Positions 26,392 through 35,080 of a stretch of 40,121 nucleotides of DNA are shown piece by piece. A model generated the notes under the pieces. The model was not told the origin of the DNA, searched no databases, and saw only the letters and a list, made by a program, of their open reading frames with translations. Source of the stretch: Sulfurovum sp. (GTDB lineage Bacteria > Campylobacterota > Campylobacteria > Campylobacterales > Sulfurovaceae); assembly GCA_027081115.1 (NCBI GenBank), contig JALWLD010000084.1, forward strand, positions 1-40,121, read 5' to 3'. Position numbers and translations under genes: made by a program. Every line of letters starts with the position of its first letter. The first letter of the stretch is position 1.

Positions 26392-27156
26392 ATGAAAAGA
26401 TCGAAAAGTAAATTAATTGTGTTATCAGTTATAGGGGCTTTTTTAACAGTTGCACCTTCTTACCTGCTTGCACAGGAGGCACCTTATATACTACATAAAT
26501 CTACCGTGGCAAACAAGATTCTTGATCGTGCCTATCGTTATATAGGAGGGTTGGATAAATTTGCTTTTGAAGGTATCACTGTCAATGATGATCTTATCGA
26601 TAACAAAATGATTGTAGAGGTAAAACACCGGGTATTTGTAAAAGTGGACAGACCTGGAGATCTAATGGTTGATATTGAGGGGGATACAAAAAACAGACGT
26701 ATCTACCTACATAAGGGGAAGTTTACTATCTATAATAAAGAGAAGAATTATTATGGTGTACTTAAAACACCACAAACTATAGATGATACACTTGATTATA
26801 TTTTTGATCATTACGATATCAAGACACCTTTGGCAAACATCTTATACAGTGATATTGCAACACGCCTAAAACCACAAAGTAAAGGGTATTACTTTGGCAT
26901 CAGCAATGTAGGAAAAACTGTATGTGATTATATTGGTTTTAGTAACAGTAAAGAGGAGTTTCAAGTTTGGATTGCCAGAGGAAAAACACCTCTGATTCTC
27001 AAGTTTATTATTATCGATAAAACTGCCAAGAGAGAATTAAGAAGCAGCACGGTATTACGTTGGTATAAAAATGCTAAATCAAACTCTGACCAATATGTAT
27101 TTAACGCACCTGCTAATGCTATCAAGATCAATATTGAAGTACCTGAAGGGGAGTAG
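26392..27156 (+). CDS. DUF2092 periplasmic protein
   Basis: A 254-residue secreted protein. Signal peptide LIVLSVIGAFLTVAPSYLLA ends near residue 28 (AQEA). The mature part has the DUF2092 pattern: YRYIGGLDKFAFEGITVND, FVKVDRPGDLMVDIEGD, RRIYLHKGKFTIYNKEKNYYGV, KTPQTIDDTLDYIFDHYDIKTP, and a C-terminal VFNAPANAIKI. The fold resembles the LolA/LolB lipoprotein-carrier half-barrel family, and FQVWIARGKTPLILKFII is the strand that follows. It is followed two bases later by the Arg/His-rich secreted protein gene, so the two likely act together in the periplasm or at the outer membrane. Confidence 0.85.
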   Translation: MKRSKSKLIVLSVIGAFLTVAPSYLLAQEAPYILHKSTVANKILDRAYRYIGGLDKFAFEGITVNDDLIDNKMIVEVKHRVFVKVDRPGDLMVDIEGDTKNRRIYLHKGKFTIYNKEKNYYGVLKTPQTIDDTLDYIFDHYDIKTPLANILYSDIATRLKPQSKGYYFGISNVGKTVCDYIGFSNSKEEFQVWIARGKTPLILKFIIIDKTAKRELRSSTVLRWYKNAKSNSDQYVFNAPANAIKINIEVPEGE

Positions 27157-27158
27157 TT

Positions 27159-28034
27159 ATGATGTATAGAAAATATTTTATGTTGAAGTTTGCTATTGTT
27201 GCTGTGATGTTAGGGTTTTTTTCTCCCTCTGTGCAGAAAATACAGTATGAAACATCTTCAAGCATTACACATAAGCTACTCTCTACAGAGTTTACATTTT
27301 CAATTTTAAATCATGTGGAAGCTAGGCGCGGTGGAGGAATGAGAGGTGGAGGAATGCGACGTGGTGGCGGAAGTATGAGAAGGACCGGTGGTAGTTTTAA
27401 CCGTTCAAGCTTTAATAGAAGAAGTAGCCCTCGTTATAACCGTTATCAGGGAGGAAATTTCCAGCGTTCAGCCAAAAGATCTTCCAATAGAATGACAAAA
27501 CGTCCAACCAACAGAAAGGCAACAAGACCAACAAAAAAAAGACCAAGTACACGTCCCACAACGAGACCGGCAAAAAAACCGAGTACAAGACCTGTAAAGC
27601 GTCCAAATACACGTCCTACTCAAAAACCGGGAGCAGGAAAACCGAATCGCCCGGGCAATGGGAATAGACCAGGGACTGGAAATCCAAACAGACCGGGGAA
27701 ACCAGGGGTGAGACCTCCAGGTAATAGACCAGGTGTAGGGAAACCACCACACTGGAAGCCAATCCATGGTAGACCTGGTCATCACCCATACTATCGTCAT
27801 CATCATCATTATCATGGAGGATATTACTTCCATGGTGGTTGGTATTGGCCTGTAGGTGCTGTAGCTTTTGGTACAGTAGCTGGTTTGGCCTTAGGATCTA
27901 TCGTTTATGAATTGGGTGATGATTGTACAACGGTTATCAAAAACAACATAGATTACCGTGTGTGTGATGGAATCTACTATGAACCATTCTATGAGGGTGG
28001 TGAGTTACGGTACAGAGTGGTTTCTGCACCGTAA
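27159..28034 (+). CDS. Arg/Gly/Pro/His-rich secreted protein
   Basis: A 291-residue protein with an N-terminal hydrophobic export segment (about 9-25). After EARRGGGMRGGGMRRGGG comes a very basic low-complexity region of about 140 residues built on irregular (S/T)xRPxxK repeats and Gly-Asn-Arg-Pro units, then a His/Tyr-rich block (about 209-224, HPYYRHHHHYHGGYYF), a glycine-rich hydrophobic helix (GAVAFGTVAGLALGSIVY) and a short folded end with two Cys (DDCTTVIKNNIDYRVC) and GIYYEPFYEGG. The end resembles the DUF6515-type tail found in proteins encoded beside DUF2092. Such composition could bind metals, nucleic acids or anionic surface polymers; none is established. Confidence 0.75.
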   Translation: MMYRKYFMLKFAIVAVMLGFFSPSVQKIQYETSSSITHKLLSTEFTFSILNHVEARRGGGMRGGGMRRGGGSMRRTGGSFNRSSFNRRSSPRYNRYQGGNFQRSAKRSSNRMTKRPTNRKATRPTKKRPSTRPTTRPAKKPSTRPVKRPNTRPTQKPGAGKPNRPGNGNRPGTGNPNRPGKPGVRPPGNRPGVGKPPHWKPIHGRPGHHPYYRHHHHYHGGYYFHGGWYWPVGAVAFGTVAGLALGSIVYELGDDCTTVIKNNIDYRVCDGIYYEPFYEGGELRYRVVSAP

Positions 28035-28042
28035 CAATAATT

Positions 28043-28065
28043 GAGATGATGTCTTCCATCATCTC
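28043..28065 (+). terminator. Rho-independent terminator after the Arg/His-rich gene
   Basis: Perfect nine-base stem GAGATGATG (28043-28051) / CATCATCTC (28057-28065) with a five-base loop, followed six bases later by ATTTTTAT. It begins eight bases after the stop codon. Confidence 0.65.
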
Positions 28066-28075
28066 TACACATTTT

Positions 28076-28086
28076 TATACTATACT
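28076..28086 (+). promoter_or_regulatory. Overlapping -10 elements just before the gene at 28093
   Basis: Two overlapping TATACT hexamers (28076-28081 and 28081-28086). Transcripts would begin at about 28088-28093, giving a leader of zero to five bases before the ATG at 28093, with no ribosome-binding site. Confidence 0.35.
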
Positions 28087-28092
28087 TTCCTT

Positions 28093-28386
28093 ATGAAAAA
28101 ACGTATCAAAAACTTAAAAAAATTTACACGCCGTATCGGAAAAGGTATGAATGTAGAATTTAAAGAGACCATTGAAATACCCTCTTTATTGATTCATAAA
28201 GAGTATAGAAAAGCAGGAGCTCAGGTCGTAGATATTGTTAAGATGACTGGTTTGGCTATCATCTGGATAGTTCCTGGAGGTGCAGTGATCACAGCAATGA
28301 TTTTAAAGTTTTCACATAAAATGCGACCCAGTGCGTTTCATCCAAAAGAAGATGGTGAAGTTCTTAATGAAGATAAAAAATCTTAA
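28093..28386 (+). CDS. Small LETM1-like membrane protein
   Basis: A 97-residue basic protein with one membrane segment (about 53-72). The segment and what follows, IIWIVPGGAVITAMILKFSHKMRPSAF, resembles the short conserved core of LETM1-like proteins (membrane helix with Pro-Gly, then a Phe/Lys-rich LPS-x-F-type end). The N-terminus is Lys/Arg-rich and cytoplasmic by the positive-inside rule. No Shine-Dalgarno sequence is visible. It ends four bases before the convergent adaptor gene. Function unknown; the LETM1 resemblance is short. Confidence 0.65.
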   Translation: MKKRIKNLKKFTRRIGKGMNVEFKETIEIPSLLIHKEYRKAGAQVVDIVKMTGLAIIWIVPGGAVITAMILKFSHKMRPSAFHPKEDGEVLNEDKKS

Positions 28387-28390
28387 ATGT

Positions 28391-29266
28391 TTATTTATTA
28401 TGTTTCATAACCATTACTGAAGCAGTGAGACCAAAGCGAAGTTTTATATGTTTTGGTACTCTATCTAACATAATGCGTACAGGAACACGCTGTGCCAGAC
28501 GTATCCATTGAAATACAGGTTTTATACTTGGTAACAAGTTATTTCCTGGGTTACCGTCTGCAAGTGCAATCCCCCATCCAATAGACTCTACTTTTCCTTT
28601 AAGTGGAGTATCTGGGTAAGCCATTAGTGTAACTACCGCATTATCTCCAATAGTGATCTCTCCCATACTATCTTCACGGAAAAATCCAAATACCCAGTAA
28701 GAAGAGGTATCAACTAATGCAAGCAGTGGTTTATTGGCAGAAGCCTGTGTCCCAATCTGGAAGGTAATATTTGAGACATAGCCATCTACTTCAGCATAGA
28801 CTTTGGTGTAGGAGAGGTTGAGTTTGGCCGTATTGAGTGCTTCTGTGGAGCTGTCAATATCTGCAAGTGACTTAAAGTAGTTGGTTTCATTTCGAACAAG
28901 GTCTTTTTGAGAGACTGCACCTTTGTCTTTGGCATAAATATTTTTGACACGTTCATACTCAATCTTGGTACCTTTAGCCACTTCAAGTGTACGTTGTAGT
29001 CTGGCTTTGGCTTGTTTAACCTTGAGTTGATACTGAGAAGGGTCTATCTCAAAAAGAAGGTCTCCTGTTTTGACTTTCTGGTTGTCTTTGACATGGATCT
29101 TCGTAACCATACCTGTAACACGGGGAGCTACTTGAATGATCTGTGTACGTACCTGTCCGTCACGTGTCCAGGGATTCTCTATATAATCCTGATATTTATG
29201 ATAGGCAAAGTAGGCTGCTGTTCCCAAGATCGATAAAGTAAGTAAAAGTTTAATAAGTTTTTTCAT
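28391..29266 (-). CDS. AaeA/EmrA-type membrane-fusion protein
   Basis: A 291-residue periplasmic adaptor with one N-terminal helix (LIKLLLTLSILGTAAYFAY). The segment ENPWTRDGQVRTQIIQVAP is the hallmark of the AaeA-type adaptors that partner FUSC pumps. The lipoyl half-motifs are VTGMVTKIHVKDNQKVKTGD and VYAEVDGYVSNITFQIGTQA around a coiled-coil hairpin, and the barrel part includes VVTLMAYPDTPLKGKVESIG. It is the last gene of the minus-strand operon and lies nine bases behind the DUF1656 gene. Confidence 0.92.
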   Translation of the reverse strand: MKKLIKLLLTLSILGTAAYFAYHKYQDYIENPWTRDGQVRTQIIQVAPRVTGMVTKIHVKDNQKVKTGDLLFEIDPSQYQLKVKQAKARLQRTLEVAKGTKIEYERVKNIYAKDKGAVSQKDLVRNETNYFKSLADIDSSTEALNTAKLNLSYTKVYAEVDGYVSNITFQIGTQASANKPLLALVDTSSYWVFGFFREDSMGEITIGDNAVVTLMAYPDTPLKGKVESIGWGIALADGNPGNNLLPSIKPVFQWIRLAQRVPVRIMLDRVPKHIKLRFGLTASVMVMKHNK

Positions 29267-29275
29267 GATATTCCC

Positions 29276-29491
29276 TTAAAATTTAATCCAGAATGTGTCG
29301 ATAAGTATGACATAGAGTGTCATGATTGCTATAAAAACATAAGCAGGTGCTGTAAGAAAACGTGCAAGTTTTAATTTATTTAAAAGCACTACAGTGATAG
29401 CTGCAGCCAAGAATGCAAACAGTAAAACAGGCAGTATAGGAGAGAAATACACATCGCCTATAGAGAGTTCATGGGGAAAATTATTGTCCAT
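29276..29491 (-). CDS. DUF1656 small membrane protein (AaeX-like)
   Basis: A 71-residue inner-membrane protein with two helices (about 18-36 and 45-66). The N-terminal HELSIGDVYFSPILPVLLFA is the DUF1656 signature (E. coli AaeX, always beside AaeA/AaeB-type genes). Its start overlaps the end of the outer-membrane factor gene by eleven bases. Its role in the pump is not known. Confidence 0.9.
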   Translation of the reverse strand: MDNNFPHELSIGDVYFSPILPVLLFAFLAAAITVVLLNKLKLARFLTAPAYVFIAIMTLYVILIDTFWIKF

Positions 29492-31106
29492 TATTTTCTC
29501 CCTTGGTATAAAAGTCTTTTGGGAGTTTTGTCATATCAGTATCCAAGTAGTGCCCCCAGTCGGTACGCCCTTTCATTTTTTCTGCCATCTCCTGAGAGAT
29601 GTAGGATTTACCTCTACTGATTTGCCATCCACCTCCCAATGCCTTATAGAGTGCTATAGCATTGAGTGCCATATTTCCCTTGATACTTGCATAGCGGTCC
29701 TGAGTTGAGGTCAGTTTTTCGACTGTGGTTAAGAGTCGCTGGTAATTTACCAAACCGTCATTGTACTGTACTACTGAAATGTTGAAGGCACGGATAGTGG
29801 CTTCAACTGCTTTTTTGTTCTCTGTATGCTGCTTTTTGGTTAAAATGTATCCATCCAGTGCATTGGATACATCTGCTACAGCAGAGAGTACCGTTTTGTT
29901 ATAGTTGACCAGACTCTCTTCAAATTTGGCATCTTGCAAACGGATTTGGTTCTTGATCCGCCCATAGTTGAAAATATTCCAGGAGAAAGAAGGGCCTACC
30001 GTAACACCTAATGCATTACTACTGTTTAACCATGAACCACTACTATTGTTTGTGTTGTATCCAATGTTACCAAAGAGTGAAATACTGGGGTAAAGTTCGG
30101 CCATCTTTGCACCAATGAGTGCAGAATTGGTATGTACCTGGTATTCTGCCACTTTAATATCTGGTCGTTTGGTTAAAAGATTTGCATCGATCTTATAGTA
30201 AGGGTTGAGTCTGGCTTTTGGTATGAGATTGATTTCCACAAGTCCTTTTTTCTTTGCTTTAATCTGCACAATGCCTTTATGCTCAGCAATATATTTGCTC
30301 ATAGAAGTAAAATTGTTTGCATTTCCTTTTTGAAGTAGACCCTCTATTGTTGCTGCATCAGTGGCAAGCAGTAGTGCCAGTGCATTTCGTGCATTTATTC
30401 TGCCTAGTTCAACGGCAGGAATAGAGGTACGTGTGTTGAATAGTTGTGTACGTGCTTGTTGCATATCAAGTTCAGAAACATTACCTGAATTGAACTGGAT
30501 CTCTGTCATTTTAGTTACTCTCTCCTGTATGACTACGTTTCGTTTTGCATAGATCAGACGTTCCTGTGCTGTACGGTAGTTGATGTAGTTTCTGGCGACT
30601 TCAGAGATGACTGAGACCATGATATTGTCATACGAGGCGATTGAAGCATAGAGTTGTGCTTTAGAGGACTCCATATTTCGTGCATATTTACCCCATATAT
30701 CCATCTCCCAACCCATGTCAAAGTTTATACCGGCAGATGCTACATCTCCCAGTCCGGTATGCGTAGAACTTGCTTGACCTGAGAGTGCCTGTAGCTGAGG
30801 AAAAACAAGTCCTTGGGAGATGCCCAGTGCAGCACGAGACTGTGCTATACGCAGGCCTGCACTTTTTATGTCGAGGTTTTGTGTATAGGCTTGTTTTACC
30901 AGACTGTTAAGTATAGGATCATGAAAGGTTTTCCACCACTCTATGGTAGAAGCTTGCTTATTTTTATGTGACCATGTTTTTGGCAGAGGTGGGTGCGTCA
31001 CACCTCTAAAGTCAGGTCCAAGTTTGGCACATCCGCTTAACAGTAGTAGTGTCAAACTGGAAAGTCCCCACTTTTGCATTGTATATATTATTGTGTTTCT
31101 TTTCAT
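29481..31106 (-). CDS. NodT-type outer-membrane efflux lipoprotein (second copy)
   Basis: A 541-residue outer-membrane factor with lipobox LLSGC (Cys26 from the first ATG; a second in-frame ATG nine codons later would place it at Cys17). OEP repeats are seen as DPILNSLVKQAYTQNLDIK with MGWEMDIWGKYARNMESSK, and LLTKRPDIKVAEYQVHTNSA with FSWNIFNYGRIKNQIRLQ. It is about 60 residues longer than usual because of a central Lys-rich insertion (IVQIKAKKKGLVEINLIP) and a C-terminal extension after the last helix (GGGWQISRGKSYISQEMAEK onward). It starts one base after the FUSC stop. Confidence 0.9.
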   Translation of the reverse strand: MKRNTIIYTMQKWGLSSLTLLLLSGCAKLGPDFRGVTHPPLPKTWSHKNKQASTIEWWKTFHDPILNSLVKQAYTQNLDIKSAGLRIAQSRAALGISQGLVFPQLQALSGQASSTHTGLGDVASAGINFDMGWEMDIWGKYARNMESSKAQLYASIASYDNIMVSVISEVARNYINYRTAQERLIYAKRNVVIQERVTKMTEIQFNSGNVSELDMQQARTQLFNTRTSIPAVELGRINARNALALLLATDAATIEGLLQKGNANNFTSMSKYIAEHKGIVQIKAKKKGLVEINLIPKARLNPYYKIDANLLTKRPDIKVAEYQVHTNSALIGAKMAELYPSISLFGNIGYNTNNSSGSWLNSSNALGVTVGPSFSWNIFNYGRIKNQIRLQDAKFEESLVNYNKTVLSAVADVSNALDGYILTKKQHTENKKAVEATIRAFNISVVQYNDGLVNYQRLLTTVEKLTSTQDRYASIKGNMALNAIALYKALGGGWQISRGKSYISQEMAEKMKGRTDWGHYLDTDMTKLPKDFYTKGENNGQ

Positions 31107-31107
31107 A

Positions 31108-33285
31108 TTAAAATCTATTATTTTCCAATACTTTAAAATTTAAATTTTCCATCATCTCTTGACATGAAAGTAGTGAAGCCCAAACATTTCTTCTCAGGGA
31201 GATATTTTCATAAAATTCAATGACTTCATTCTGTGAGTATTGTTCCGGTTCCATCTCATTTAGAAAGCTTTTGAGACTATCTTCTATTTTAGCAATGATT
31301 TGTTTTTTATCTCTCCATAGAGGATCTATGTCAGATACTGTATGACCATTGGCATAGGCTTCCAAAAGTGTTGCAAGTGAGTGTGACTGATATTGTGCTC
31401 TTATTTTTAGAATAAGAGGATTATGCCTGCTTTGTACTTCACGTTCGTACATCATTTGAAGCATGTAGACAAAAGTTTCAGTCTCTTTTGTAAAGCCTAA
31501 AAGGAGTTTCTTATCTATACTGTCAAAATAAACTGTATCTATCTTCGATGCCCAGAGTTGCATTTTTTTTACAGTATACATGAGGTGTAACTGGGCATAT
31601 TTGGCTTTTACCCTCCCCACAAATGATCCTTTATTTATAGCAAGATTATTACTTCTTCTCATAAGGTTCGCAGAGAGTGTAAAAAATCTCTGTTTCATGG
31701 TTAAAAAGAGATACTCTGGTTTGGTAGAAAAAGGCACATAGTAAAAGAGTAATAAAACAAAAAGGAAGAGGTAGAAAACAAACAGTACCATGAGAAAAAT
31801 TTGAAAATTGTAAAACATAGGATTTGACAATCCCAATACTGCTATACCCAGTAGGAAAAAAACAGAGATCATTACAGGAATGAAGTAGAATCCTATAAAT
31901 GAATAGATAAAAATAAAGAGACCAAGTTCCCAGGCATAATGTATATTTGGCAATACAAAGATATACATGGCTGTAGCAAAAACAAATGAAAGACTAAAAA
32001 TAATAATGAGCAAAGATGGTTTAAGTGGTGAAAAGGTTGTCAGTACACTTAATGCAGTGGCAAGTGTGACTATAAGAAAGCCTGCAGGAGGGTTAAGTTC
32101 AATCCAAAACAGTGTAGTTGCCCAGAAGATCAGAAAAGAGACGAATGTACCTTTCGTATCTTCTACATCAAACCATTTGAATCTTGAAGGATTTACTACC
32201 TTACTTAATATAAAATGAGTAGGATAGGGAGAGAGGATAGCATTAAATTTTGTGGCTAAGGACCTGAGTGTTTCATGTAATATTGAGAGGTCAAGCATGG
32301 TAGAAGTAAAGGCTGCACGATCTATCTGGGAAAGTGTTTTAATCGCCTCTAGATTATATTCTGCCTTCCACTTTTTAGGAACCTCAATCTCTTTTTTGTT
32401 GGAAATAGCACTTTTCAATGCTTTAAAAAGAGTTTGAATATCATGATCTAGTTTGTGAAAGTTGTAAATATAATGATCGTACTTATTTGCAAAATAGGAT
32501 TTATCATGGTATGAGAGGAGCATAAGAAGTTCATTGATTTTTTTGCTGTCTTGCAAAATGGCATTTTTCTGTGAAAGTGACAAAGAAATATTCTCTGATG
32601 TAGAGGAAATAATGGCTTGGGAGAGTTGTTTCTCTTTTTCTTGCACTGATGCATAGAGACTCTCTCTTTTCTCTTTCTTGTTATCTTTGTGTCTGTAAAG
32701 TGCTTCTTGTGTATCAAGAAGATCAGTAGTGATGGTTAAAGTGTCATTCTTACTTTTAAACGGCCAGATAAAAATAGAAATCAACGTATAGAGTGCAATA
32801 CCAAAAACAGTCATAAAAGTACGGTCTATACCATACAAAAAGACATCATCCACTTCTCCATTTTTGAACACCATCATCATGGTTACGGCCATGAGCATAA
32901 AGACAGTGTTGTCTCCTTTATAGGCTCTTGTCAGGTAGAGGGCAATGGAGACACAAATTGAGAGAGAAAGAAGATAAAGTAAACGTTCCTGAGGAAAAAG
33001 TGCGATGAGGCTCATACCTATAATGGCACCTATAATGGTACCAATAACCCGTTTTAAACCTTTAGAAACTGATTCACTGACTGGACCTGCCACAGCAATA
33101 AGCATAATGGTAATGACTGAAGTCTGTGCCTGTTCCCAACCCTGAGAAAAAGGAATGAGGTAGGCAAGCATCATTGCCAAAGAGACTTTTACGGCAAATT
33201 TAAATTTTTTTGAAAGTTGGAAATCAAGTAGACTGTTGAGCCTATTTTCAAAAGTATGTTGTTTTTCCTGAATCGCCTCCTGCAC
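31108..33285 (-). CDS. FUSC-family inner-membrane efflux pump (AaeB-like)
   Basis: A 725-residue protein with the two-block layout of FUSC pumps: an N-terminal membrane block (about 28-175) containing FAVKVSLAMMLAYLIPF, VIGTIIGAIIGMSLIALFP and DRTFMTVFGIALYTLISIFIWP, a long helical cytoplasmic part, a second membrane block (about 380-530, FVSFLIFWATTLFWIELNPP, IFIYSFIGFYFIPVMIS), and a soluble C-terminal domain. AaeB of E. coli exports aromatic acids. Translation uses a GTG start directly abutting the channel gene's stop (TAAGTG), the only start compatible with the frame near that point. Adaptor, DUF1656 and exit-duct genes follow. Confidence 0.92.
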   Translation of the reverse strand: MQEAIQEKQHTFENRLNSLLDFQLSKKFKFAVKVSLAMMLAYLIPFSQGWEQAQTSVITIMLIAVAGPVSESVSKGLKRVIGTIIGAIIGMSLIALFPQERLLYLLSLSICVSIALYLTRAYKGDNTVFMLMAVTMMMVFKNGEVDDVFLYGIDRTFMTVFGIALYTLISIFIWPFKSKNDTLTITTDLLDTQEALYRHKDNKKEKRESLYASVQEKEKQLSQAIISSTSENISLSLSQKNAILQDSKKINELLMLLSYHDKSYFANKYDHYIYNFHKLDHDIQTLFKALKSAISNKKEIEVPKKWKAEYNLEAIKTLSQIDRAAFTSTMLDLSILHETLRSLATKFNAILSPYPTHFILSKVVNPSRFKWFDVEDTKGTFVSFLIFWATTLFWIELNPPAGFLIVTLATALSVLTTFSPLKPSLLIIIFSLSFVFATAMYIFVLPNIHYAWELGLFIFIYSFIGFYFIPVMISVFFLLGIAVLGLSNPMFYNFQIFLMVLFVFYLFLFVLLLFYYVPFSTKPEYLFLTMKQRFFTLSANLMRRSNNLAINKGSFVGRVKAKYAQLHLMYTVKKMQLWASKIDTVYFDSIDKKLLLGFTKETETFVYMLQMMYEREVQSRHNPLILKIRAQYQSHSLATLLEAYANGHTVSDIDPLWRDKKQIIAKIEDSLKSFLNEMEPEQYSQNEVIEFYENISLRRNVWASLLSCQEMMENLNFKVLENNRF

Positions 33286-33990
33286 TTAGTTACCTTTGTT
33301 GTTTTTGTCATTTTGCAATGCAGCAAGGCGCAAAGAGATAAGACTTGAAACAATGATAGCCATGTAGAAGACACCGATGATGGCCTCCATGTAAACAAAG
33401 AACTCTGCAATGTGGTTGGTTGGCAGTATATCACCATATCCCAATGTTGTTAACGTTACAAAAGAATAGTAAGCAACACGAGAGAAGATTTGTTGCCAAC
33501 TCCCTGCTTCAATGCCTGAAAATGCCTGATGATCCATAACCAAAATAAGCAGATAAATTGTTGCCCAAATAAGTCCCAATAGGATGTACAGTGTCAGTGA
33601 ACCAACAATTTTGTTTCCGTCTATATCTCCGACAAAAAGTACTTGTTTGAATGCCATTGTAAACGATCCAATGAAAAAGACAAGGAGTGTAATAAGTATG
33701 AAGTAGACATAGATGTCTTGAGGAAAAAACTTGCCAAGAAAGGTTAAGAGCATAAAAAACCCAATGACAACATAAACCGTTTTCGTCCACGTGACATCTG
33801 TTCTAATACTTTTTATACTTGCCAAAAGCATCAGCAGTGTGACAAAAGAGAAGAGATCCTCTCCAAAGCTTCCAGGTAATTCTCCCACAACTGCAGCAGA
33901 GAAGAGTAGGGTTATCAGAGAGAAGAAAAGGTAGACAAAGTTGTTTTGTTTACTTAAGTGTTGCATCGCTAACGGTTTTCCCCTCATCAT
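33286..33990 (-). CDS. Six-helix potassium channel-like protein
   Basis: A 234-residue inner-membrane protein with about five helices, a pore loop and a final helix. The selectivity filter VTLTTLGYGDILPTNHIAEFF carries the K+ signature T-x-GYGD, followed by GVFYMAIIVSSLISLRLAAL. No cytoplasmic RCK or nucleotide-binding domain is present. The ATG at 33990 has GGGTGA five bases upstream and lies 41 bases inside the permease gene; an alternative ATG at 33966 has a more distant site. It is translationally coupled to its neighbours in an efflux operon, suggesting a role in membrane-potential balance, which is inference. Confidence 0.88.
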   Translation of the reverse strand: MMRGKPLAMQHLSKQNNFVYLFFSLITLLFSAAVVGELPGSFGEDLFSFVTLLMLLASIKSIRTDVTWTKTVYVVIGFFMLLTFLGKFFPQDIYVYFILITLLVFFIGSFTMAFKQVLFVGDIDGNKIVGSLTLYILLGLIWATIYLLILVMDHQAFSGIEAGSWQQIFSRVAYYSFVTLTTLGYGDILPTNHIAEFFVYMEAIIGVFYMAIIVSSLISLRLAALQNDKNNKGN

Positions 33991-35047
33991 TTAAATCACC
34001 CATCCAGAATCCAAAGAGTGTATAGGCCAAAGCAAAGATAACTGCACCTACAAAAAGACCAATCATTCCCATAAGCATCATCCCCCCAATGGCTCCTATA
34101 AGAATGACTAGCATAGGTACATCTACACCACGACCCATGAGTATGGGTTTGAGTACACCATCAGAAGCGCCAACCAGTACCATATATATGGCAAAAATGA
34201 CTTCAGTTGTCCCTGAAGCCTGTGCAAATACATAGGCGATAACAGGTCCAATGATGAGCAGGGCAGGTACTTGAATGATGGTCAGGAACATAATCCCTAC
34301 AGCCCATACCATAGCAAGAGGTACTCCCATCAGTGCCATACCTATGAGTGCGAAAAAGGATTGTATGACGGCTACACCAATGACACCATTGACCACAGAA
34401 CGTATGGTTAAGGTAGATAGAGTTGCCCACTCTTTCCCTTTGTCTCCCATAAGACGACAAGAGAGATCTTTGTAAAATTTGACTGCACCTTCTGAACCTA
34501 TAAGAAGTAATGCTGCAATGATCATGGAACCTATAAATAGAAAGACTGTACCGATGAGACCACCAATTGAACTCAGGAGAGTTTTAATACTTGATTTTAT
34601 CTCTTTAGAAAAAGGTGCCAATGTCTTTTTTAAGTTATGTGAAGCATTATCCCAAAAGGTATAGGCTTGTTCTCCAATAACTGGCCACTCTTTTACTTTT
34701 TCTGTTGGAGGAGGTATGGTTATGTTTCCCTCTTGTAGTGTCTGCATGATATTTTGTGAGGTCTCTATGGTTTTTCCCGAAAGTGCATAAGTCGGTAGTG
34801 CAAGGGAAGCGATAACGGCAATGGTAATAGCTGTAATGATCTTTTTACGGTGTCCAAAACGTTGCTCAAGCATATTTACAAGAGGTGAGATGGCTACAGC
34901 AATAATGATACCCCAAACCACAATGGCCATGAAAGGTTTTGCAATCAGGTAGGACATATAGACTACCAGGGCAATAATACTTATTTTAATGGCTATCTCT
35001 ATAGCAATACTGACTTTTTCGTCTCTTTGGCTTTTCTGTTGAGGCAT
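33950..35047 (-). CDS. AI-2E family (PerM-like) permease
   Basis: A 365-residue inner-membrane protein with eight hydrophobic segments and a large loop after the third. Typical segments are YLIAKPFMAIVVWGIIIAVA near the N-terminus, SSIGGLIGTVFLFIGSMIIA, and a C-terminal ILIGAIGGMMLMGMIGLFVG followed by ALAYTLFGFWMG. The family includes transporters proposed for autoinducer-2, Na+/Li+ and other exchange; substrate is not predictable. It is the first gene of the operon that continues with the channel and the FUSC pump. Confidence 0.88.
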   Translation of the reverse strand: MPQQKSQRDEKVSIAIEIAIKISIIALVVYMSYLIAKPFMAIVVWGIIIAVAISPLVNMLEQRFGHRKKIITAITIAVIASLALPTYALSGKTIETSQNIMQTLQEGNITIPPPTEKVKEWPVIGEQAYTFWDNASHNLKKTLAPFSKEIKSSIKTLLSSIGGLIGTVFLFIGSMIIAALLLIGSEGAVKFYKDLSCRLMGDKGKEWATLSTLTIRSVVNGVIGVAVIQSFFALIGMALMGVPLAMVWAVGIMFLTIIQVPALLIIGPVIAYVFAQASGTTEVIFAIYMVLVGASDGVLKPILMGRGVDVPMLVILIGAIGGMMLMGMIGLFVGAVIFALAYTLFGFWMGDLNDEGKTVSDATLK

Positions 35048-35074
35048 ACTTTATTCCCTTGTTTTTTATAGACT

Positions 35075-35080
35075 TTTATA
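35075..35080 (-). promoter_or_regulatory. Candidate -10 of the permease/FUSC operon
   Basis: TATAAA on the minus strand, 27 bases before the ATG at 35047, with an AAGGGAA ribosome-binding site between. It lies in a 278-base gap shared with the divergent cytochrome operon; that gap otherwise contains AT-rich sequence and the repeat operator listed at 35240. Confidence 0.3.

Noticed and set aside
27330-27720. Imperfect short repeats as a possible CRISPR or satellite array
   Set aside because: Repeats are irregular, in frame, and encode the Arg/Pro-rich region; there are no spacers of uniform length.
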